Shown one piece after another: positions 55,702-64,000 of a DNA stretch of 64,000 nt (positions are counted from its first letter, which is position 1; each line of letters begins with the position of its first letter). This DNA is from Isoetes taiwanensis (lineage: Eukaryota; Streptophyta; Lycopodiopsida; Isoetales; Isoetaceae). Made by a program: the position numbers and the translations under genes. Where the stretch lies: contig JAJEKV010000285.1 in NCBI GenBank assembly GCA_021234155.1, positions 248,001-312,000 on the forward strand, written 5' to 3'. Below the pieces are notes generated by a model. The model worked only from the letters and a program-made list of their open reading frames with translations, was not told the origin of the DNA and searched no databases.

Positions 55702-56370
55702 TGAAATCCTTTGAAAGGACAGGAACCTATGATGTTGTGGAAAAGCCCAAGGGATGAAATATTGTTGGAAACAAATGGATCTTTAAGGTCAAGCTAGGAA
55801 ATGATGGAGAACAAAAATACAAGGCAAGGTTAGTAGCACAAGGTTTTTCATAGAAAAAAGGAATAGACTTTGAAGAAATATTTTCACCTATTGTTAAGCT
55901 CACTAGCTTGAGAATTCTACTAGCATTTGCTAATGCATTAAACCTAGAAGTGCATCATATGGATGTACAAACTGCATTTTTGAATGCAAAGCTAGATGAA
56001 GAAGTTTACATGCAGGAGGCACCAGGATTTAAGCATGGAGAAAATAAAGTATGGAGATTGAAGAAAGCAGTCTATGGGTTGAAGCAATCACCAAGGCAAT
56101 GGTACTTGTGCATTGATGGATTCCTTAAGGAACAAAACTTTGAGAAGTTGCAAAATGATGGCAATTTGTATATATTTCGAGACAAAGGTAATTTTTGCAT
56201 TATTGCCTTGTATGTAGATGATAACATCATTGTTTCAAATGATATAAATTGTTTGAATCATTGCAAGGAAGTACTGAGTAACAGATTCAACATGACTGAT
56301 TTAGGGGACTCAAAAGGTTTCTTGGTATGGAGATTTATAGAGATCGAAAGAGTCATAAAATAATACTCAC
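55702..56370 (+). pseudogene. copia reverse transcriptase, copy 2
   Basis: As copy 1, but open from 55908 through ALYVDDNIIVSNDINCLNHC and RFNMTDLGDSKGF, so the 14-bp loss of copy 1 is absent. A TAG replaces CAG within GFS-KKG (about 55850), unique to this copy. The TGA near 55756 is shared. Confidence 0.92.
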
Positions 56371-56458
56371 TCAAAGCAATAATATACAGGGAATGTTATA
56401 AAAATTTGGACTGACAGAATGTAACAGTGTAAGATCTCCATGAGCCACAGGTTTAAAG

Positions 56459-57187
56459 TTGTCTACTGATATGAGCCCAAAGAATGATAGTGAACGACTG
56501 GAAATGACAAAGTACCCATATCGTGAACTAGTAGGTTGTTTGCTTTATGTTGCAAACTGTTGCAGACCAGACATAGCCTATAGTGTAAATTTATTGAGCA
56601 GATTTGGCACTGACCTAGGGAAACAACATTGGCTTGCAGCTAAGAGGGTGTTAAGATATCTGAAGGGAACATTAAATGAAAGGCTTACATTTTCAAATAG
56701 GAATTTGGAACTTGCAGCTTATTCAGATGCTGACTGGGGAGGTGATAGAGATTCTAGACAATCAACCTCAGGATATATTCTCAAAGTAGGAGGAAGTTGT
56801 GTTGCTTGGAGAAGCAAAAAACAAGGATGTGTTGCTATGTCCACAACAGAGGCAGAATATAATGTTGCCTCTCTAACAGCTAGAGAAGTTATCTGGGCAA
56901 GGAGAATACTGAATGAAATTGGTGCTACTCAAAAGGACCCTACAGTACTGTACATTAATAAGTTGAGCTGCTTAGCTATTACAAAAAACCCAATGCTTCA
57001 TGAAAGAACTAAGCACATTGAAATTCATATACACTATGTCAGAGATATGGTAGCAGAAGGTTTTATCAAAGTTGAGTATAAATGTACAGAAGATCAAATT
57101 GCAGACATATTTACAAAGGTTCTATCAGTTAACAGATTCATAAAGTTACAAAGGGAACTTGGTATACAAGCAGTTCATCAGGAATAA
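56459..57187 (+). pseudogene. copia RNase H, copy 2
   Basis: A single 242-codon open frame with the first catalytic block intact (AAYSDADWGGDRDSRQSTSG), MSTTEAEYNVASLTAREVIW and HERTKHIEIHIHYVRDMV. This part is coding-competent, but upstream stops separate it from RT. Confidence 0.92.
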
Positions 57188-57207
57188 ATTCGTTCATGAA
57201 AGGAGAA

Positions 57208-57701
57208 TGTGAGAAATAATTCATGATCGAATTTATAGTGGTTGAAGAATTAGGTCAAATATTAGCTTGACCATCGAATAGGATATTATAACTATATGGT
57301 ATTTAAATCAATGGTTACAATGGTTATATTATTCGAGATGGTTGAAGACAAAAAATAGCAGGAAGATCTCGGTCAACTAGCTTCACAATAGGTGGATTCG
57401 ACATCGAATGGTAAAGTCCAAAACCGACTCCTGGGCCGGTTAGGATCCATTCTCGATAAAAACACAAAGAGCATGATTGATTTGTAGGCTTCGATCTGTA
57501 GATCATTGTGGAGGCAGATTCCCTGTATTAAACCAGGTTCAACATTATATTATTTAATGTGAACAAGTGGTCTCTTATATTGATTGTGATCAATATAGTT
57601 TGAATGGTTATAGTGATATGAATTATGCTTCAATTTGTCTAGTTAAAAGAAGTTTTACTTGACATATTTGATATCTAATATTTGCTGCTTATTTTCTAAC
57701 A
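57208..57701 (+). repeat. copia 3' LTR, copy 2 (494 bp)
   Basis: Lacks about 24 bp between GCTTGACC and ATCGAATAGG relative to copy 1; the deletion lies between GACC and AACC repeats. It carries a patch of changes at about 57394-57460. TTACC follows at 57702-57706. Confidence 0.9.
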
Positions 57702-58337
57702 TTACCATGAGCTGATCGACCATCCATAAAGGTCCTATTGTAAGTATCATACCACCAGTAGACAGTGTGCCAATCTTTACGTGCTGCAAAGTGCAGTAGC
57801 CCAAGATGGCATGTTGCCTTATTGCGTAGTCCATATATAATGAAACAGTCCAGAAAAGAAAGGTGAGATTGATAGGCAGATAGAACCCATAGTCTTCAAT
57901 CGTAGGAACTAGTCACAGACGCATCATCCGGGTTTGTAAAGGATATAAACCCCTTTCCCGTAGGTATAGAATCAGAAGAGTGCCAGATTTCACATTCTAA
58001 AGCAATTAAAGTATACATGGTTAATAACGTCGTCCCGTTACTATCTTTCACTCACCTTCGTTTGGTGTTCGAAGGTGCTGGCTCGACATCAATCTCATGC
58101 ACATCATCTTGGTTCCAGAGGATGAAGGGGCTTTTGACCTCCTTTAGGGTATGTCATATCACCTCATGATCATTGTGTCAATGCAAGCCATAATAAGACA
58201 AGAGAAAGCCAAAGGAGATCAATGTTCCATGAGATATTAAAATTACCCTAAAAGTACTCTAAAATTGCAATAGAACATGCTAATGAAAACGCCTTGTGTA
58301 GGCAAAGAGCCTACAGGAAGACACATGCATGGTACTT

Positions 58338-58746
58338 CAAATTGGGCGCCTGTCCAATTTGATGCCTCCAATGACAAGCAAGACAGATTCCAGTGACAGG
58401 GTGCATAGTTCTTCAAATTGGGCGCCTGCCCAATTTGAGTGCCTCCACTGACAAGGAAAATACAAGCATGATGGTTTGAGTGCCTCCGGTGACAGGGTGC
58501 ATGGTATTTCAAATTGGGCAGGCGCCCAATTTGAGTGCCTCCACTGACAAGGAAAATACAAGCATGATGGTTTGAGTGCCTCCGGTGACAGGGTGCATGG
58601 TATTTCAAATTGGGCGCCTGCCCAATTTGAGTGCCTCCACTGACAAGGAAAATATATACATGATGGTACTTCAAATTGGGCGCCTGCCCAATTTGAGTGC
58701 CTTCGGTGACAAGGTGCGTGGTACTTCAAATTGGGCGCCTGCTGGG
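58338..58746. repeat. hairpin satellite, copy 2
   Basis: Same five hairpins plus half unit as copy 1, at +14500. The inverted-loop hairpin is again the third (58510-58533), so the inversion predates the tandem duplication. Confidence 0.88.
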
Positions 58747-58882
58747 AATTCCCCCCCGGAGGACACGGCTGAGTCCGTGCATCTATAACCTCCTAGAGGT
58801 ATGACCCCAGCACACCCACTGGTGCCGTATTCAATAACTCATGCAATGGTTGGCCAGGCACTAGTAATCGAATATACCGGTC

Positions 58883-59807
58883 TCAGATATGGGCAAATGC
58901 TGGGCAGATCTGGAGGGCATGACATTCATCCTCAATGGCGCCCTGGTGGCAACACTGGCAAAGCCTTTCCTCCCGTGCTTCTTGAGTCCAACGTCCTGTC
59001 TCAATGCGGAGACAATGTGCACCCATGCGAATGGAAGCTATAAGTCTGCAGTGCTTCTTCATGGGCAAATGGGTGTACAAGTACTGGTGTGGGCCTCTCG
59101 TGAGCCTAGGATTGACTTGCTGCTAATAGTGTGCCAGCTTAACGTGCGTCAGAGCATCTTGCGAAGGAAAGTAGCATCTAGGTACAGCTTAAGTGTCTTG
59201 TGATCTTTCTTTGTCTTTACATGTACGCGTCTGTTTGCCTGTACACCCCAACGTGAGAGCCACTGAGCTTGCTTGTCCTTCCAGCAGGCTTTGAGGCGTT
59301 GGGGACCCATCGCCATGGTCAAAGCAAGGTTGGGCAAACGTGTATCACCCATAGCAACCACCTTCTGGAAGTAAATGCATTCCAATGCAGCCCGTTGAAG
59401 GGGTAAAAAACTGTCTCTTGGGGTAGGATCTGATATAGAACTGTGGACTTTACCCCAAGGGCTCGTGCCAAGAAGGCTTTCTGCACCTGCTCGAGGTCAT
59501 TTTAGATGTTGAGGGATATCACCGGACCCCACACTTCTGCCTCATACAAGAGGACCGGCTCGACCAAGGCCCGAAACAAGTGCGACTGGTGGCCCCAGGC
59601 ATACAACTCTGCCTTGTGGCTGTTGTTCTGCATGGCATATAGTGCTTTCCAACCTGCGGTGACCCGCAACCTGATGGCAGCATCCCAGTGGGTGGTAGCA
59701 GAGAACTCGATCCCCAAGTACTTGTAGGTCGGAGCCACCTCTACATCTTGTCCCTGGTAAGTGAATGAGGGAAGCCTTGGCTGACGGGATGATGAAACTA
59801 GCACCAT
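58883..59807 (-). pseudogene. LINE RT C-terminal remnant, copy 2
   Basis: As copy 1, with a longer open N-terminal piece (59807 to 59502) ending FRALVEPVLLYEAEVWGPV, and the same zinc-finger-like end (CQCCHQGAIEDECHALQICP). Confidence 0.82.
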
Positions 59808-60111
59808 CAGTTGGCTAATAAGTATGCAAAATGAATTCCATGAACATTGTTGATCTCTCTAAGCCAAATCTTGACAATTGCATGGCTTTGTAGCATAGTC
59901 TATTAATTTGCTCCAAATGACGAGTATAGAAGTCTCGACCAGGGCCACAGATTTTATGTTGAAAAGGTGGTTGTTGGCACATGCACTCTTATGCGGCTAT
60001 AGATAACACATATTTCGCAATAATGCGCAATCATTCCCAGTCTATCCTTGCTATAGCAAAAAGAACCCTAGGGGATGGAAAGAACTGTAACAGAAATAGG
60101 TTCCCTACGTA

Positions 60112-60680
60112 CGAAATAAAACATATTTCCCGTATTTTTCTTTCGTCGGGCGGGGGAAAAGAATTTTCGGGTACGCGAAAAGACTTTTGCGTACGCGATT
60201 TTCACTGTTTCGCGTACACGAAAGTTTTTTTGCATGCGCGAAATAGTGAAAACCGCCTACGCAAAAAGGCGGATTTTTTTTTTTGCATATTCGATTTATA
60301 CTATTTTCACAGACATGAAAACAACTTTTGCATCACGCGGAAACAAGATAATAATGCGATATGCGGAAAATAAATTTCGCTGTCTGACGAAAAAGGCGAT
60401 ATTTTTTTCCGCCTTTTACCATCGCGGTTTTCAATCGCTTTGCGTGACGTGAAACAACTTTCACAAGACGCAGTAACAAAGATAATTCAGATATGATAAA
60501 AATAAAAAGCAAAGAAAAGAAATTTCGCCGTTTCTTGTGCGTGTTTTTCACAGTTTTGCGTACGCGAAAATCTTCCAAATGCCGGAATTGTTTTTTACCA
60601 TATTTTTTACGTATTATACGGCAAATTTGTGCCGTATCATACGAAAGTATATCGTGATATGCGGTAAAATGTAATGGAGT
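60112..60680. repeat. CGTACG palindrome-rich block, copy 2
   Basis: The first 170 bp match copy 1 closely (with a short deletion near 60118). From about 60300 to 60520 many CGTACG-type motifs are altered by small indels (CACAGACATGAAAAC for CGCGTACGCGAAAC), after which identity returns. Confidence 0.78.
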
Positions 60681-62025
60681 ATTGAACCTATCCCTGAACT
60701 ATAACGAACCTAGCTAGTAGTAGGGAATGTGTTTTGTCCTATAAGTATTACAATTCAATGGTAGAGATATTTGATATGTTTATATTTAGTAAAAAATGAG
60801 TTTGAAAAACTTAGATTTAAAGTCAAAACCTTAGAATACATGCAAATCTAAGCTATATGCAAATTCATACAATCTAGCTCTACATGCAAACTAGAGTAGA
60901 GTAATATATAAAAGAGTGTGGGATTGATCAAGTTTGGGAGCCATATAGCTAAAAAAGCTAGGACAAATTTGAATTGGAAGAGTTTTATGATTTCTTAAGC
61001 CTTCAATGATTCTAAGATTTTATTCTTCAGAAATGGTTGGCTTCTTGGTCTGACCTGTTCGTCCAACCTTTGAAGAGATTTCTGACCTAGATTTCTTCGT
61101 TGTCATGTTGGGTCTGTCATTGGTCTGTATTTTCCTTGAATCTATTGTTCATTTTTGGAACCTGCCAAAGTACATACACTAGGTAATCTAGAAACTGGTA
61201 CTTTCTCTTTTCTTTCTTCATGAAAATCAATTTAAAAACTCAAAATAAGTCTATGACACTTTGAGATTTGATGGTATGTGAAAGATAAACCTACTAGAAA
61301 CTAAAAAGACTGCATAAAACCTTAAAATTAATATTCAGTGCTGACTACACTTTTAGGTACTTTTTTGGTCACTAAATGATACTTTTTAAGGAACACCCTA
61401 ACATATTTTTACCTAGTTCCATTCCTATAAGTTTCAATAGCTTGGGTCCCATTTGTATAAGTTTCAATATTACTCATTTGCTAGTCTAGTGGATGGGTTA
61501 TTGGTTTATTGTAGTACAGATCCTAGTCCATCAGGTTTATTTTTTGCCAGCTTATCTCTCTTTTGTCTAAAGTTACAAGTTAGCCATGTTTTATATAAGT
61601 TGTCTTCAAGCTAGACCATTGCTCTTTTTTATATGGTTGGGTTTTTCTTGTGGAATAGCCTTTGTGTGAAGAGCGTAGATTTCTTTTAAGTATTGCACAT
61701 TGTTGCTTCATGGATTAAGAGATGTTTACAAGTTGCACTTCTGCTAGACGCCCCCGGATGAAAGTGTGAAGTGCATCATTAATTTCACCTTTGAGTGTAG
61801 CCTCAAAGCACTAACCGGAAGGCTCCGTGCTTTACATAGGCATTGCGTGAGAAGCGAGGATTGATTATCCTCCAATGTTGATGATGGACTAATGAATATT
61901 TCAATTTACATATTTTTTCTCGCATGAAATGTTATCTTTATTCTGGCCACAAGGCATATGTACTCACTTATACATAAGTTTAACTTTCGTTTCTTTTATT
62001 GTAGATAATGACCCATAATTAGCCC
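60681..62025. other. AT-rich non-coding end of the tandem unit, copy 2
   Basis: Near-identical to 46186-47555 but without the (TTCC)n stretch. No gene recognised. Confidence 0.5.
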
Positions 62026-62033
62026 GTAGAGAC

Positions 62034-62462
62034 GTGAGATTCAATGAAGAAATTCTGTACAAAAATAGAGGTGACTTGGACAGTAGATATAATCTATTTT
62101 CTGATGATAACAGCAAGAAAATTGCAATTAGAAATAGTGTAGAAACTGATATAGATGATGATGACAGTGAAATTAAGGCACAAATGCAAAATGAAGACAA
62201 TAGCTACTATGGAGAAGAATTATAGCCACAAATGCCAGCTGAGACTGAACAAGAGAATAATCATACTGAAGAACATGAGAACATTGGAAGAATAAAAACT
62301 AGAAGACATACAGAAGCTGAGATTTTGAAAGATGAATTAAAAAGAGAGAATTATGGAAGATATGACACAGGGAAGAGCAAAAGGTTTCAGAGAGAAGAAA
62401 TTGAAATAAATGTAATAATGGCTATACTAGAACCAGAAGTACCCAAGGATTTTGAACATGCA
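62034..62462 (+). pseudogene. copia integrase end and linker, copy 3
   Basis: RFNEEILYKNRGDLDSRYNL through the acidic DDDDSE stretch to DFEHA, open as in copy 1 up to the TAG at 62223. Confidence 0.82.
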
Positions 62463-63354
62463 CCGCCATTTTTCTTGATTTCCTTGTCCTATTCGATTCA
62501 AACCAATTTCTTGATTTGCTGTGCTAATTCATGACAGATTCTGAAGCAATTTGAAGGATCTAGTCTGCCAGCCTTGTAGGGGCTTTCAATTTCCATGATT
62601 CCTCTCACCATTTGCTACAGATGGACACCAAAATCTTCACAATTATCAAACATAATTCCAGATTAACCTGTGGTTTTTTGAAAGGATCTCCTTCGATACT
62701 GGTCTCCGAACAAAATTTCCCTAAAGATCTTTTCATCCTGGAATACTCATTTGTGCCAAGCTCGGTTGAATTTGAAGTTGAAATTATCGATTCTTGGCTC
62801 CAGGAATTCATTGGCAGAAAAGAGGTCTCAGCTTCGGGCATCTTTCATGTGCATTGTGGTTGGAGTGACTCCAAAATTGTGGTAAAGGTGTATTCTGAGC
62901 AATGATTCATACTTTAGTATTTGTTTCCTTTCATTTTGGTGTTGAGTCTGGCTTTCCGTCTTCTTAATTTTAGATTTGCTCGTTCCCCTGTTTTTTCCCT
63001 GCCTTTTGATTTCCCCTCCTGCTATTTCGCACATTTTCATTCTGCTTTTGTAGTTTTCCCCTGATTCCTTCTGGATGGATCTTATAAACAAAAATTACCC
63101 TAAATTTCTTTCCATTCTTCACGCTTTTGCTGATTTCGAGCCCTCTGACTGCTCCGAGCTCCTCAAGCAGTTAAGGTCTTTTCAAGATAACCCAAAAAAT
63201 TTCATTTTCTTTGGTGACTTTGCTAACTCTTTCAATGGACAGTCTTCTATAGATCCTCTGTCTTTCAAAGTTCCTTGCTGGGACAATTTGTCTAAAGATC
63301 CCGATTTCAGAGGCCAATTGCCATGCATGGACCCTGCTCTTCAAATTCCCATTG
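62463..63354 (+). mobile_element. LINE 5' end, copy 3 (interrupted)
   Basis: First about 890 bp of the LINE, with the small ORF (62621-62905) and the first about 93 codons of ORF1 (from 63075, one Arg-to-Cys change at PSDCSELLKQ), then unrelated DNA. Confidence 0.9.
62621..62905 (+). CDS. small ORF upstream of LINE ORF1, copy 3
   Basis: Third intact copy of the 94-codon frame described at 33643. No recognised domain. Confidence 0.4.
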   Translation: MDTKIFTIIKHNSRLTCGFLKGSPSILVSEQNFPKDLFILEYSFVPSSVEFEVEIIDSWLQEFIGRKEVSASGIFHVHCGWSDSKIVVKVYSEQ

Positions 63355-64000
63355 TAAGGTTCTTAGTGTCCTAGCAGTATGAATATCAGCATTTGAACAC
63401 GTTATACACGGCAGCAATAGAACATAATTCCTACCAGAAATAGTTGACTTACTTGATATTAGACAGATCCATAGTGGTATGTACTGGAGCAGTAGATAGA
63501 ACAGGGAAAAAAAGATGATCCAAGCAGATGAATTCGCAGAGAACTGAGCGCTAAGAAGAAAGCGCCAAGAATCACCAGGATTTCGCTGAGCCAATAATCA
63601 CTGGGATTTGTGGAGCCAAGAAGCACGACGCGCCTTTGCAAAGTTTCTGCCTAGGCGCGAGAAAAGAAGCGCGCCTTGGCGCGGCGGTATGAGACGCAGT
63701 AGGCGGATTCGAAAGCGCCTGAACCGTGCACGAAAACGTCTGCGTCTCGCTTTAAGTGCGAGCACGGCGACAAAGAGGGAGCTTTAAATGCAAAGTACAA
63801 ATTTTAAAAGCGGACGATTCAAATTTGGACAGGTGGCAGTCAAATTTCAATTTACGGGCGGGAATTTTGAATTTTATGTCACTTGCACAGGTGGCAAGTT
63901 TTCGAATTACAGGCGGGATTTTTGAATTTTATGTTCAAATTTGGGCGGGCGGGCGGAAGAGCGGGAAATATTCGAATTTGAAAGTTCAAATTTGGGCGGG
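63355..64000. other. unrecognised sequence after the array
   Basis: Starts TGTAAGGTTCTTAG at the break (an LTR-like TG start is possible). It holds a G+C-rich CpG-containing stretch (GGCGCGAGAAAAGAAGCGCG) and ends in AT-rich/GGGCGGG repeats. No gene is supported. Confidence 0.45.
63829..63944. repeat. two imperfect 58-bp tandem repeats
   Basis: ACAGGTGGCA...GGCGGGAATTTTGAATTT at 63829 recurs at 63887 with several differences. TTCAAATTTGGGCGGG follows twice (63933 and the window end). Confidence 0.65.

Larger units (their letters stand above)
47556..62025 (+). repeat. 14.5 kb tandem unit, copy 2
   Basis: Starts directly after TTAGCCC of copy 1 and ends at the same TTAGCCC before 62026. It keeps several features lost in copy 1 (LINE YADD, copia SDADWG). 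It lost others: a 19-bp deletion near 53777, a 22-bp microsatellite loss, and an LTR deletion. Its first 130 bp and the stretches at about 57390-57460 and 60290-60520 carry dense small changes not seen in the other copies. Confidence 0.93.
62026..63354 (+). repeat. 14.5 kb tandem unit, copy 3 (interrupted)
   Basis: Starts GTAGAGACGTGAG after TTAGCCC, exactly as the inferred junction. Its first 130 bp are identical to copy 1, not to the altered copy 2. Match ends at about 63354 within LINE ORF1 (AAATTCCCATTG). It may be a true end, or another element may have inserted there with the copy resuming beyond the window. Confidence 0.9.

Noticed and set aside
33485-63354. Three independent LINE insertions
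   Set aside because: All copies share the same copia junctions and stops, so they come from one insertion later duplicated in tandem.

Overview
The window is repeat-dense plant nuclear DNA. No bacterial or organellar operon structure is visible. The one clearly intact host-type gene is an intronless PLS-class pentatricopeptide repeat (PPR) gene at 20052-22472 (minus strand). Plant-type relics of transketolase, PCNA and alcohol dehydrogenase lie nearby, and most of the rest is nested retrotransposons. The PPR style and the heavy nested retroelement load would suit a fern or lycophyte, but that placement is an inference and not proven by the sequence.

Layout. 1-9013: 3' part of a decayed Ty3/gypsy chromovirus (gag, protease, RT, RNase H, integrase, chromodomain) ending in a 1.57 kb LTR (7440-9013) with TGTGACG...CGTCACA ends. 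9014-9732: transketolase exons and a possible LINE scrap. 9733-11260: a second, related LTR plus a primer binding site, followed by an unrecognised 351-codon gene (11928-12980) and no pol. 13-20 kb: AT-rich spacer, then a 2.7 kb inverted-repeat-bounded region (15797-18481) carrying a spliced minus-strand gene that looks like a Crypton/DUF3504-type tyrosine recombinase, then a MITE-like element, a long hairpin and short tandem repeats. 20.0-22.5 kb: PPR gene. 24.4-28.1 kb: relics of PCNA, ADH and a second PPR gene between copies of a dispersed repeat.

28895-43200: a complete Ty1/copia element with two LTRs, PBS, PPT and a TTACC target-site duplication. It is interrupted by a 5'-truncated minus-strand LINE (about 31196-32572) and a near full-length plus-strand LINE (33485-41196). 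33048 to the window end: a 14.5 kb segment (copia 3' half, LINE, 3' LTR, flanking DNA, hairpin satellite, another LINE scrap, CGTACG palindrome block) is present in tandem. Copy 1 is 33048-47555, copy 2 is 47556-62025, and copy 3 starts at 62026 and is interrupted at about 63354 by unrelated sequence. The unit borders do not match any transposon border.

The genes do not form a pathway. The window records successive insertion, decay and segmental duplication. The points most worth following are the tyrosine-recombinase element in a plant context and the 14.5 kb tandem array with its copy-specific, recurrent sequence differences.
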